Positions 52,382 through 60,949 of a stretch of 64,000 nucleotides of DNA are shown one piece after another. The DNA lies in assembly GCA_046329235.1 (NCBI GenBank), contig JAXLVA010000001.1, forward strand, positions 3,038,001 through 3,102,000. Reading direction: 5' to 3'. Each line of letters begins with the position of its first letter. Position 1 is the stretch's first letter. The notes beneath the pieces are model-generated. The model made no database searches. It saw only the letters and a program-made list of their open reading frames with translations, and had not been told where the DNA came from. A program made the position numbers and the translations under genes. This DNA comes from JALONH01 sp046329235 (GTDB lineage Bacteria > Bacteroidota > Bacteroidia > Cytophagales > Cytophagaceae).

Positions 52382-53023
52382 TTATTTTTTCTTATAAGAT
52401 TTGTTTAAGGCATCTACTACTGAAGTAGTAATGTTTAAGCTATCGTTTGCATAGACAATAACAGTAGGCTCTCCTTTGCTATACAAGAAGATATAGTCAT
52501 ATCTTTTTTCTTTGCTTAAGCCTTTTAGATAATCATCAATTGATTTGATATAACGATTATTGTATGCTTCATATTTATCAGCGAAATCCTTCTCTAATTT
52601 TTCTCTGAAAGCCAAAATCTCATCACGTTCTTTCATTAATTCTTTTTCACGAATAGCACGTGTAGATTCCGGAAGGCTTGGAGCTAGTTGCTCATATGTT
52701 TTCATATTGCTTTCCCATGCTACCATTCGCTTATCTAAATCTTTTTGACTTTTTTCATTTTCTCTCTTCAAAGCTGCTTCTGCATCTTTAAACAATAAAT
52801 AACCTCCATCTAATTTAGTTTTGTCAATGAAAGCAATCCCGCCGTTGTTGGTTACAATAGTAGGCAATGCGTCTGGAGCAATTGTTTCTGAAGTTAAGGT
52901 ATCAGAGATATTTTCAGGAGTGCTGACAGTACATGTTTTAGAGTGCATATAAAACAAGACACCTACGGCAACAGCTAATAATGCATTAATACCTAATGAA
53001 AGATAAGTTAGTTTAGAATTCAC
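52382..53023 (-). CDS. OmpH/Skp-like protein with N-terminal membrane anchor
   Basis: A 213-aa protein: one membrane segment (about 8-26, LGINALLAVAVGVLFYM), a Thr/Ser/Pro linker, then the OmpH domain (GGIAFIDKTKLDGGYLLFKDAEAALKREN, coiled coil, YDYIFLYSKGEPTVIVYANDSLNITTSVVDAL). It is the third OmpH-type protein in the window but, unlike the others, may stay anchored because no clean cleavage site follows the helix. The start is GTG 53023: no ATG lies between it and the in-frame stop upstream at 53039-53041. Precedes the MscS-like gene by 2 nt. Confidence 0.5.
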   Translation of the reverse strand: MNSKLTYLSLGINALLAVAVGVLFYMHSKTCTVSTPENISDTLTSETIAPDALPTIVTNNGGIAFIDKTKLDGGYLLFKDAEAALKRENEKSQKDLDKRMVAWESNMKTYEQLAPSLPESTRAIREKELMKERDEILAFREKLEKDFADKYEAYNNRYIKSIDDYLKGLSKEKRYDYIFLYSKGEPTVIVYANDSLNITTSVVDALNKSYKKK

Positions 53024-53090
53024 GTGATAAAAGATTTTTTACTGAACCAAAAATGGCAATAATTACTATAAAATAAAAATGAATTAGCGA

Positions 53091-55061
53091 TTATATAACT
53101 AGATGAAAGTGAGTACCTTCACTCAGAACGGAGTCTACTTTTATTTTACCACCAATTTTTTCAACGGCCAAGCGTACGAGATAAAGCCCTAGCCCGCTCC
53201 CTTGGAATAAGTCGTTGGCTTGGAAGAACATATCAAATACGCGATCTACTAAGTCCGGTTCAATCCCGATTCCATTGTCATTAAAATCGATGACGGTACG
53301 TTTATTATTAATATCAATTTTTATATGTATAAACGACTTTTCTTTTTTAACATCTCGGTACTTGAATGAATTTTCGATGATGTTTTGGAAAATAGAATAG
53401 ACCATCATTCGATCCTGAAAAAAGTCTTGGTTTTGCTTTACCTTAATTTGTATATCAAATTGGTCAAATCCTTCCAGATGCTGTAAGCTGTCTTTGATTT
53501 CATTAACCATCTCTTCAAAATCAATTTTTTGCAAACTTACTCGTGCTTGTTTTAGTTTACTTATTTCGAGTAAATCATGTACTAAAAAATCTAAGCGTAG
53601 AGTACTTTTCTCTACGTGTCGTAAGTACTCTAATGCTTTTTCATCAGTGATGTCTACCTTACCCAGACGCGCTAATCCTAAAATTGATTTTAATGGACCT
53701 TTAATATCATGGGATGCTTTGTATATAAATAAATCAAGTTGTTGATTCTTATATTCTAATTCTTTAGTACGTTCTTTTACTTTTTCTTCTAACTCTTTGT
53801 TCATTTTATCTTTCAACATTTCTTTTTCTTTAAGTTGAATGATAAGTTCATTTCGAGCGTCCATCACTTGATTATTCAAGTAAGACATACGATCGGCTAA
53901 TGATAATGTAAATAGAATAATTTGGCCTATACTACCCCAATTGAAACTATAAAACCCAAATATACTTCTAGGAATGTAGCCGTTTATCATAGCTTTGTTA
54001 TATACGTATCCGATAAACAAACAAGTGAAAGCTAATACGAAATAGCGTGCAGGTTTGTATTGGTATATAAAATAACTGTAGACACCGGTAAAAAATACTA
54101 CGGAAAGCAATACAATATCTACGGGTGTGCTAAGGGTGATGGTAGGTAATTGTAAATCAAAAAGAGTAAGTATAATTCTCATCACAATAAGAATTATAAA
54201 GATATTAGCTAATGGTTGGTTGAACTTATTTAAACTTAAGAATGAGCGCGTATAGAGTAATAGACTTATCATTACAAGCAACATTCCTGTATCCTTAGCA
54301 TAATCATTCCAATCAGGACATTGTCCCCATAAGTACTGAAATCCTAGTCCGTCATTACATAAATGTAACAAAGCTAAAGAAAAACAATAAAGAGAAAGAT
54401 AAATGTAACTGGCTTCTTTTAAGTGTAAGTAGGTAAAAAAGAAACTAAGGCTAGCTGTAACTACTAATCCATAAAAGATGGATAACAAAAAGTATTCTTT
54501 ATTTGAATAATAGACAAAGTAAGTGGAATCCCTTACCACACCCAACATGCTTATCTTTTGCTTGCTATGTACTCGTATAAAAATGTCGGCAACATCACCA
54601 CTATCGAGTTGAAATACATGTGCGAAATTTTTATGAGCTACTTCTTTAGTTGTAAAAGGGAGATTATCACCGCCGCTAAAATGAAAAGGACCTTTGTTTT
54701 TAGGCAGGATATAAATATCATAATCGTCAATATTGAAATCATATAATTCAATAAACCATTGATTATTATTTTTTACCGTGGACTTTATAACAACGTGCCC
54801 CCAATGGTCTATGTCAGGGTTTTGAATCCAAAAGTCTGTTCCCTTGTTAGGTTGAAAATGGTTTAACTGATGGTATTGAAGGACTTCATGTAAACTGTCT
54901 TTGGATTGATGGTCTACTTTTAGAAGTTCTAAATAATTTTCAGACCATAGGTAATGTTCCTGTTTAAATTTTGAATTGATAGTTAACGTATCAATGCCGA
55001 TACAAGATGGTATCAGGCATATCCATATGGATATACTAAATAAGAGACGTAGAACTGCCAT
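53091..55061 (-). CDS. 7TMR-DISM sensor histidine kinase
   Basis: A 656-aa histidine kinase: signal peptide, an extracellular DISM sensing domain (about 30-185), seven transmembrane helices (about 190-390), a coiled coil (405-440), HisKA with His451 in SHDIKGPLKSILG and the HATPase domain (N box IFQNIIENSFKY, G1 DNGIGI, G2 GSGLGLYLV). DISM domains bind carbohydrates or similar ligands. The kinase is an orphan: no response regulator lies next to it, and the nearest receiver in the window is the membrane-tethered one at 34.6 kb. A hairpin separates it from the glutamate-synthase-like gene upstream. Confidence 0.5.
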   Translation of the reverse strand: MAVLRLLFSISIWICLIPSCIGIDTLTINSKFKQEHYLWSENYLELLKVDHQSKDSLHEVLQYHQLNHFQPNKGTDFWIQNPDIDHWGHVVIKSTVKNNNQWFIELYDFNIDDYDIYILPKNKGPFHFSGGDNLPFTTKEVAHKNFAHVFQLDSGDVADIFIRVHSKQKISMLGVVRDSTYFVYYSNKEYFLLSIFYGLVVTASLSFFFTYLHLKEASYIYLSLYCFSLALLHLCNDGLGFQYLWGQCPDWNDYAKDTGMLLVMISLLLYTRSFLSLNKFNQPLANIFIILIVMRIILTLFDLQLPTITLSTPVDIVLLSVVFFTGVYSYFIYQYKPARYFVLAFTCLFIGYVYNKAMINGYIPRSIFGFYSFNWGSIGQIILFTLSLADRMSYLNNQVMDARNELIIQLKEKEMLKDKMNKELEEKVKERTKELEYKNQQLDLFIYKASHDIKGPLKSILGLARLGKVDITDEKALEYLRHVEKSTLRLDFLVHDLLEISKLKQARVSLQKIDFEEMVNEIKDSLQHLEGFDQFDIQIKVKQNQDFFQDRMMVYSIFQNIIENSFKYRDVKKEKSFIHIKIDINNKRTVIDFNDNGIGIEPDLVDRVFDMFFQANDLFQGSGLGLYLVRLAVEKIGGKIKVDSVLSEGTHFHLVI

Positions 55062-55062
55062 A

Positions 55063-55099
55063 AAAAGAAATAACCCTTGTGTTTACGTACACAAGGGTT
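55063..55099 (-). terminator. Terminator between the glutamate-synthase-like gene and the histidine kinase
   Basis: AACCCTTGTGT (55072-55082), loop TTACGT, ACACAAGGGTT (55089-55099). On the minus strand it is followed by ATTTCTTTTTAT just before the kinase ATG at 55061, so the kinase has little room for its own promoter. Confidence 0.5.
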
Positions 55100-55125
55100 A
55101 AAAGGTGTCATAATTGACAAATATT

Positions 55126-56700
55126 TTATGAAAAGATAATTTCTTTATTAACTCTACCTAAATGTGGGCAGTTTAACAAATCCTGCATTGAATTGAATTT
55201 GACAGGAGTTTTTACATAATGATAAGCCTGATCCAGAGGTACTGTTAAGTTGTTATCACCCATACTAATATCAACGTCATGCATCGTCATTTGAGAAGGG
55301 TGCTCATATCCGCAGGCATGTGTAATCTCAAGGATTTCTTTTCTCAAGTTTCGGATATAATTGTTTACTCGATCGGCTTTCAAAGGTACGTCAATACCAC
55401 CTTGAAGCCATTTGTTTTGAGTAGCAACACCGGCCGGACAACGATTGGTGTGGCAAACTTGAGCTTGGATACAACCCACAGACATCATTGCTTCACGAGC
55501 TACGCTTACACAGTCTACACCCATAGCGAAGGCCATCAATGAACTAGCCGGGAAGCCAAGTTTACCTGAACCTAAGAATACCACTCGATCGGTTAGGCCA
55601 CGTTCGGCAAATATTTTATATACACTGCTAAATGCGTACACAAAAGGCAAAGATACGTGATCTGCAAATGCAGGCGGCGCAGCACCGGTTCCACCCTCAC
55701 CACCATCAATCGTGATAAAGTCAGGACCTATGTTCTCCTTCACCATACGGTCTGCTAATTCTTCCCACATCTCCAATCTACCTACAGCCGATTTAAATCC
55801 AACGGGAAGACCGGTTTCATCAGCCATCTTTTCCATGAAATCTAACATTTCAGGAACGTTAGAAAAGGCACTGTGATAAGCAGGTGAAAGTGCGTCTTGT
55901 CCCATTGGGATATGACGAATGTTAGAAATTTCTTTAGTGATTTTTGCCGCAGGAAGCACGCCTCCTTTGCCGGGTTTAGCACCTTGTGATAATTTTAAAT
56001 CAATCGCGCGAATAAAATTGTTCTCTTGTACTAAGTCTTTTAATTTAGACATAGAGAAGTTTCCTTTTTCATCACGAACACCGAAGTAACCGGTACCAAA
56101 GTGGAACATGATGTCAGCACCATTTTTGTGGTAAGGAGATAAAGCTCCTTCACCGGTGTTTTGAAAACAGCCTGATTTTAATGCTCCTTTGTTAAGAGAG
56201 TCTACAGCTCTAGCAGAAAGTGAGCCATAACTCATCCCTGAAATATTAACTACGGAATATGGTCTGAATGGACGTTTACGTTTATTATGTTCACCCATCA
56301 CCTTTGCGCAAGGTACCGCATCCGGTAACACTTTATTGGGATGACCCTCTTTAACAGCATAAGAGAACATAGCGGGTTTAATAAATATAAAACCCGGACT
56401 AGACTGGTCTTGATCCGTACCAAAGCTTTGGTAATTGTTCTGTTTTTTGGAAGATGCGTATATCCAACTGCGTTGAGAACGATTAAAGGGTAGTTCTTCA
56501 CGATTACTCGATACGATATATTGACGCAATTCCGGCCCAATCTTTTCAAGCAGGTATCTAAAATGCCCTACTACCGGGAAGTTATGTTTAATCGTGTGTC
56601 GGCGATTAAAGAAGATATCTTTAATGGCAATGAATAAAATGAACACAATGGGATATACATACCATGGTATCATTCCAAAAAAGTTTAAGATGCTTTCCAT
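55126..56700 (-). CDS. FMN-binding glutamate synthase domain-2 family protein
   Basis: A 524-aa stand-alone homologue of the FMN domain of glutamate synthase large subunit (GltB central part). A hydrophobic N-terminal helix (about 9-27) probably anchors it to the membrane. Key segments are NISGMSYGSLSARAVDSLNKGA, NTGEGALSPYH, KLSQGAKPGKGGVLPAAKI, TIDGGEGGTGAAPP and the iron-sulfur motif CIQAQVCHTNRCPAGVATQ. It has no glutaminase or beta-subunit partner here, so its reaction is uncertain: it may make glutamate from ammonia or oxidise another substrate. A -7 box precedes it. Confidence 0.5.
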   Translation of the reverse strand: MESILNFFGMIPWYVYPIVFILFIAIKDIFFNRRHTIKHNFPVVGHFRYLLEKIGPELRQYIVSSNREELPFNRSQRSWIYASSKKQNNYQSFGTDQDQSSPGFIFIKPAMFSYAVKEGHPNKVLPDAVPCAKVMGEHNKRKRPFRPYSVVNISGMSYGSLSARAVDSLNKGALKSGCFQNTGEGALSPYHKNGADIMFHFGTGYFGVRDEKGNFSMSKLKDLVQENNFIRAIDLKLSQGAKPGKGGVLPAAKITKEISNIRHIPMGQDALSPAYHSAFSNVPEMLDFMEKMADETGLPVGFKSAVGRLEMWEELADRMVKENIGPDFITIDGGEGGTGAAPPAFADHVSLPFVYAFSSVYKIFAERGLTDRVVFLGSGKLGFPASSLMAFAMGVDCVSVAREAMMSVGCIQAQVCHTNRCPAGVATQNKWLQGGIDVPLKADRVNNYIRNLRKEILEITHACGYEHPSQMTMHDVDISMGDNNLTVPLDQAYHYVKTPVKFNSMQDLLNCPHLGRVNKEIIFS

Positions 56701-56722
56701 ATATTTTTAATGATTCACTTTT

Positions 56723-56730
56723 CAAATCTA
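56723..56730 (-). promoter_or_regulatory. -7 box TAgaTTTG for the glutamate-synthase-like gene
   Basis: The reverse complement reads TAGATTTG, an exact TAnnTTTG match 22 nt before ATG 56700. No -33 TTTG at the usual spacing; it lies close to the end of the upstream barrel gene. Confidence 0.5.
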
Positions 56731-56751
56731 TAATTGAATTCTGAAGTAATT

Positions 56752-57678
56752 TTATTGATTCGTGGTATCTTCTTCAATAACTTCTTCTTCCTCCACATCA
56801 CCATCCGGATTGTCTGTATTTTCATCTGTAGTTGGAATTTCTTCTACAGGTGGAGGAGTTCGTTTTTGTTCCTCTTCTTTTCTTGTTTTCCAAGTGCTGG
56901 TACCTTTAGGTCCAGTGTAAGGAGCGGGAGGTGCCAAGGAAGCAGCCTTTTTCTTTTTAGGAGCAGATGGTGCGTATTGGAATTTAAACATAAACGTTCC
57001 ATACCCATCATTTTTAGTATCTCCAAATAGTTTGTCTATACCATCTAATTTATCTGTAAATATAAAACGGTAAGTATATTCCGGACATAAAGACATACGG
57101 TTGTTAATGCGGAATTGTAATCCAAACCCTACAGGAAAAGCCGCTGCCAAACGAGGGTAGGAAATATCTTCTAATCCTTTGGTAAGATTAGTTGGGGAAT
57201 TAATTTCAGCTGTTACATTATAATACAAACCATAAATACCAAGATGAATATAAGGCTTACAAAATGCGGCACTTGCTTCTCTTCTCTTATCCGGAGCTAC
57301 GCGAATGATTTCATCAATCAGATAAAAACGACCAAAAGCTCCAAACTCAATTCCCGAGCCGGAGAATGATAGATTCCTATCCTCTTTAAAATCTTTAGAT
57401 GCGAATTTAAGATAAGAGAACTCCGCACCTAAAACGATATGAGGCCAAATTTTATAATGAGCACCACCGCTGATACCAAAAGAAGAACCTTCTAAACTTA
57501 AACTTTTTACTAAATCGCCACGGTAATTGGTCATTCCGGCACCTAAGTAATAGGTGATTAGGCCTCTTTGATAGTAGGTATCAAAGAATCCGGAATATTC
57601 TCTTTGGGGTTTAATTTGAGCCATGACCATACTACAGGTCATTACAAACATACTCAGCGTCAATAGCAAACGTTTCAT
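56752..57678 (-). CDS. Outer-membrane beta-barrel protein with acidic C-terminal tail
   Basis: A 308-aa secreted protein: signal peptide (ends VMAQ), a small barrel (YYLGAGMTNYRGDLVKSL, FGISGGAHYKIWPHIVLGAEFSYLKF, IEFGAFGRFYLIDEIIRVAPDKRREASAAFCKPYIHLGIYGLYYN and VGFGLQFRINNRMSLCPEYTYRFIF, read in parts) followed by a ~75-residue tail rich in Pro, Lys and then Glu/Asp (EEQKRTPPPVEE, GDVEEEEVIEEDTT). The barrel resembles the DUF6089 proteins at 5.6-7.3 kb. Tails like this after the last strand suggest a periplasmic or surface extension. Function unknown. Confidence 0.5.
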   Translation of the reverse strand: MKRLLLTLSMFVMTCSMVMAQIKPQREYSGFFDTYYQRGLITYYLGAGMTNYRGDLVKSLSLEGSSFGISGGAHYKIWPHIVLGAEFSYLKFASKDFKEDRNLSFSGSGIEFGAFGRFYLIDEIIRVAPDKRREASAAFCKPYIHLGIYGLYYNVTAEINSPTNLTKGLEDISYPRLAAAFPVGFGLQFRINNRMSLCPEYTYRFIFTDKLDGIDKLFGDTKNDGYGTFMFKFQYAPSAPKKKKAASLAPPAPYTGPKGTSTWKTRKEEEQKRTPPPVEEIPTTDENTDNPDGDVEEEEVIEEDTTNQ

Positions 57679-57884
57679 TCAGTCGAATTCTAAATTTAAT
57701 TGAAACCATAAAAATAGAATGTAATCCTGCGCTTACCAAATTTTAAAAGTGATATTCACAGGATAATTTCAAGATTAGATAGCACCTCCGAATGAATTGT
57801 TTGAACTGAAAATCAGTAGCTTATTCACCTTAAAGGTAGTATGTGATGTAGAGTTCGGATTAGTTAAAGAAAATACTTTCAGCT

Positions 57885-57916
57885 ATTGGTGCTTTACGGT
57901 AATTCTTTTAATTTTG
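57885..57916 (+). promoter_or_regulatory. Promoter of the 71-aa membrane protein gene
   Basis: ATTG (57885-57888), 20 nt, TAATTTTG (57909-57916): a -33 match in 3 of 4 bases and an exact -7. The start site would be near 57923, about 60 nt before ATG 57982. The rest of the 303 nt between the barrel gene and this gene shows nothing else I can support. Confidence 0.5.
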
Positions 57917-57981
57917 TCCGTAAGACTGGGTATATGCTCAAGTCATCAGATTTATAGCAACTTAAAAAAAATTGATACACT

Positions 57982-58197
57982 ATGACAACGTTAGGAGTTA
58001 TACTTATTGTGGTTGGTTTTATCGTGGGAAATGCGTGTGGTTATTTCTTATCTAAACCTTCTATTATGAAACCAGAAGGCGGAGAAGCCAGCAAATCAAA
58101 ACAAACAGTTTATGCTGTAGTGATTGCTGTTTCTGCTGTTATGATTCTAGTAGGTCAATACATTTGGTCTGCTCCTCATAGCTATATCATTAAATAA
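57982..58197 (+). CDS. Small two-helix membrane protein
   Basis: A 71-aa protein with two hydrophobic helices (TLGVILIVVGFIVGNACGYFL and VYAVVIAVSAVMILVGQYIW) joined by a polar KPEGGEASKSK loop. No family recognised. It has a good promoter upstream (57885-57916) and a strong terminator downstream (58219-58245), so it forms a single-gene transcription unit, which supports its being real. Function unknown. Confidence 0.5.
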   Translation: MTTLGVILIVVGFIVGNACGYFLSKPSIMKPEGGEASKSKQTVYAVVIAVSAVMILVGQYIWSAPHSYIIK

Positions 58198-58218
58198 TTT
58201 AATTAAAATATATTAGAG

Positions 58219-58249
58219 ACCCTTTCTTTGAAGAAAAGAAAGGGTTTTT
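58219..58249 (+). terminator. Terminator between the small membrane protein and ABC-F genes
   Basis: ACCCTTTCTTT (58219-58229), loop GAAGA, AAAGAAAGGGT (58235-58245), T-run. A second short hairpin, AAGAGG-TTTTG-CCTCTT (58265-58281), lies just before the ABC-F ATG. No promoter is visible between them. Confidence 0.5.
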
Positions 58250-58290
58250 ATTTCCTACCTATACAAGAGGTTTTGCCTCTTCCATTCCTT

Positions 58291-59904
58291 ATGATCAGTT
58301 GTTCAAATATCTCCCTAAAGTACGGCAAAAGAACGTTATTCGAAGAAGTAAACATTCGCTTCTCAGCAGGTAACTGTTATGGTTTGATTGGTGCTAACGG
58401 AGCCGGCAAGTCTACCTTTCTAAAAATTCTTTCAGGGGAGATAGATCCTACCACCGGTCAAGTAGAAATCACACCTGGTGAGCGTATGGCGGTGCTGAAA
58501 CAAAATCAATTTGAGTTTGATGAGTTTCAAGTATTAGAAACCGTCATCATGGGGCACAAGAAATTATATTCTATCATGAAAGAAAGGGAAGCAATTTACG
58601 CCAACCCTGACTTTTCTGAAGAAGATGGTATTCGCGCTTCCGAACTTGAATCTGAATTCGCTGACTTAGATGGTTGGAACGCAGATTCAGAGGCAGCTGA
58701 ATTATTAAGCGGGTTAGGTGTAAAGGAAGAATTTCATTACAGTTTGATGGCGGATGTAGATCCTACTATCAAGGTACGTGTGTTATTGGCTCAAGCGTTA
58801 TTCGGTAATCCGGATATCCTTTTATTAGATGAGCCTACTAACAACTTAGATGTAGAATCTGTGTTGTGGTTGGAAGATTTCTTGGCAGAATTTAAAAACA
58901 CCGTTATTGTAATCTCCCACGATCGTCACTTCTTAGATCAAGTGTGTACACATGTGGCCGATTTAGATTTCAATAAAATCAACTTATTTACCGGTAACTA
59001 TTCCTTCTGGTATGAGTCTAGCCAGTTAGCATTAAAACAACGTTCGGATCAAAATAAGAAGATTGAAGATAAACGTAAGGAATTACAGGACTTCATCGAG
59101 CGTTTCTCTGCTAATGCTTCTAAATCTAAACAAGCGACTTCTCGTAAGAAGTTATTAGAAAAACTTCAAGTGGATGAAATCAAACCATCCAGCCGTAGAT
59201 ACCCAGGTATATTGTTCAAATCAGATCGTGAAGCTGGGGATCAATTATTAACGATTGAAAATTTAACCTCCATTGATGAAGAAGGCAATTACTTCTTCAA
59301 AGATGTAAGCTTCACTATAAATAAAAACGATAGAGTAGCTTTTGTAAGTAAAGAACCTCTTTCGCTTACCCAGTTCTTTGAAGTGTTAATGGGTAAAGAG
59401 AAGTCTAACGGAGGCGAGTACAAATGGGGAGTAACAACTTCTCAATCCTATATACCTAGAGAAAACTCTGATTACTTTGATTTAGAATACAATTTGATAG
59501 ACTGGTTACGTCAGTATTCTAAAGATAAGGATGAGACCTTCATCCGTGGCTTCTTAGGTAGAATGTTATTCACCGGCGAAGAGACTTTGAAATCTTGTAG
59601 AGTATTATCCGGAGGAGAAAAAGTTCGTTGTATGTTATCTAAGATGATGTTAGAATCTTCCAATGTATTAGTGATGGATGATCCTACCAACCACTTAGAC
59701 TTGGAATCTATTACTGCATTGAACAATGCAATGAAAGATTTTAATGGTACTATTTTATTCTACTCTCACGATTATCAAATCATTAATACCGTAGCTAATC
59801 GTATCATCGAGATTGGACCTAAAGGCTTTGTAGATAAGCTAATGAACTATGATGAATATTTAGCGGACGAGCGTGTAAAACAACAACGCGAAGCGATTTA
59901 TTAA
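58291..59904 (+). CDS. ABC-F family ATPase with one degenerate ATP site
   Basis: A 537-aa soluble protein with two ABC domains joined by a linker (about 240-310) and no membrane part: the ABC-F plan of ribosome-acting factors (EttA, YbiT, Uup or antibiotic-protection type). NBD1 has Walker A GANGAGKS (34-41) and LLLDEP (Glu181) but no LSGGQ (reads LMADVDPTIK near 152-161). NBD2 has LSGGE (439-443) but a lost Walker A (SKEPLSLTQ at 353-361) and Asp464 for the catalytic Glu. So one composite site is intact and the other degenerate. ATG 58291 begins a normal ABC domain; the frame runs further upstream through the terminator and is rejected there. Nearest relatives appear to be Bacteroidota YbiT-like proteins. 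Confidence 0.5.
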   Translation: MISCSNISLKYGKRTLFEEVNIRFSAGNCYGLIGANGAGKSTFLKILSGEIDPTTGQVEITPGERMAVLKQNQFEFDEFQVLETVIMGHKKLYSIMKEREAIYANPDFSEEDGIRASELESEFADLDGWNADSEAAELLSGLGVKEEFHYSLMADVDPTIKVRVLLAQALFGNPDILLLDEPTNNLDVESVLWLEDFLAEFKNTVIVISHDRHFLDQVCTHVADLDFNKINLFTGNYSFWYESSQLALKQRSDQNKKIEDKRKELQDFIERFSANASKSKQATSRKKLLEKLQVDEIKPSSRRYPGILFKSDREAGDQLLTIENLTSIDEEGNYFFKDVSFTINKNDRVAFVSKEPLSLTQFFEVLMGKEKSNGGEYKWGVTTSQSYIPRENSDYFDLEYNLIDWLRQYSKDKDETFIRGFLGRMLFTGEETLKSCRVLSGGEKVRCMLSKMMLESSNVLVMDDPTNHLDLESITALNNAMKDFNGTILFYSHDYQIINTVANRIIEIGPKGFVDKLMNYDEYLADERVKQQREAIY

Positions 59905-59925
59905 TCATCGTTGTAGGTATAAAAT

Positions 59926-59956
59926 AAAAAAGCCAATCGATAAGATTGGCTTTTTT
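59926..59956 (+). terminator. Bidirectional terminator between ABC-F and coiled-coil genes
   Basis: AAAAAAGCCAATC (to 59938), loop GATAA, GATTGGCTTTTTT (59944-59956). A-rich before and T-rich after, so it can stop both convergent transcripts. Confidence 0.5.
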
Positions 59957-59976
59957 ATTTTATAAGTAGTGTAAGT

Positions 59977-60897
59977 TTATTTCACCGTCACACTTCCTTG
60001 GCCTATGAAGTTGCCATCTTGGAAGATTTTAACATTGTAAGTACCAACTTTGAAGGTATAAGTTGGAGCTTTTTTGTAGTAGAAAGTAACGCTTTGATTG
60101 GTGTTAGTAAAATCAACCGTTTGTTTTTGAGTGAATGCAGTTTCTTTGCCATCTGCCGTTTTGAAATAACCACCATCCAAGGCAGTGTCAAATACCGGTG
60201 ATCCGCTTGGTTCAATTAGCTGAATAAAGATTACTTTTTTATCTTTTGGAGCTACTTTGTTATCACCAAGTTTAAATGTGATTTTTAGTTTGTCGATGTT
60301 TTTGCCTCTGTATTCATCAGCAATTAACTCTTTGCCCTTTTCGTTGATGGCAGTGATGGTAATTGCTTCCGCTCTAAGAATAGAAGCCATTTCATATTTG
60401 GTATATAAGTCAGCATTGGTACTGCTTAACTTCATAATACTATCCGCTTTTTCTTTGTTCGCAGCAGTTAATCCTTCGTTATCTTTTCTTAATTGAATGA
60501 TATCTTGTTCCATTTGAGCAATAGAAGCTTTGTAGGAAGCTATTTCATCATTCAATTTTTTAATATCAGCAGCATTACCTTTTTTAATACTGTTGATAGT
60601 AGCTTGTAATTTGGCAATACGCTGATTCAAGGAATCGTTTGATTGACCCATTTGAGCGTATTGATGTTGAAGGCTTGTAAGTTGAAGCGATACTTCTTCT
60701 AATTGTTTTACTTTTAAAGATAAACTATCGCCCATTTCTGTGATGTTCTCATTTAGACTCATGATGGAGTCCTTATCAGATTCAATTTTTTCGGATTTTG
60801 AAAGATTGCCCCACATCAAATACCCGATAACTCCTAAAAGAGCTAGAATAATAACAATAAAAATCAGGTTATTATTCTTCTGTTTTTCTTCTGTCAT
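59977..60897 (-). CDS. Membrane-anchored coiled-coil protein
   Basis: A 306-aa protein: one N-terminal membrane helix (about 10-30, NLIFIVIILALLGVIGYLMW), a long coiled coil (about 38-165, heptads rich in L, S, K, Q and N) and a C-terminal beta domain of ~130 residues (LKITFKLGDNKVAPKDKKVIFIQL, VTFYYKKAPTYTFKVGTYNVKIFQDGNFIGQGSVTVK, read in parts). I do not recognise a characterised family. It lies 52 nt downstream of the Anbu protease gene on the same strand and may share its transcript, but I see no motif tying it to the Anbu system. Confidence 0.5.
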   Translation of the reverse strand: MTEEKQKNNNLIFIVIILALLGVIGYLMWGNLSKSEKIESDKDSIMSLNENITEMGDSLSLKVKQLEEVSLQLTSLQHQYAQMGQSNDSLNQRIAKLQATINSIKKGNAADIKKLNDEIASYKASIAQMEQDIIQLRKDNEGLTAANKEKADSIMKLSSTNADLYTKYEMASILRAEAITITAINEKGKELIADEYRGKNIDKLKITFKLGDNKVAPKDKKVIFIQLIEPSGSPVFDTALDGGYFKTADGKETAFTQKQTVDFTNTNQSVTFYYKKAPTYTFKVGTYNVKIFQDGNFIGQGSVTVK

Positions 60898-60949
60898 AGT
60901 TTTGTTCAGTTAAGTTAGTTATAAATGTAACGGTTAAAATAGAATTTGA

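Noticed and set aside
57797..57985. 62-codon frame starting at TTG before the 71-aa membrane gene
   Set aside because: It covers a well-formed promoter (57885-57916) and has a weak start; the region is better read as leader.
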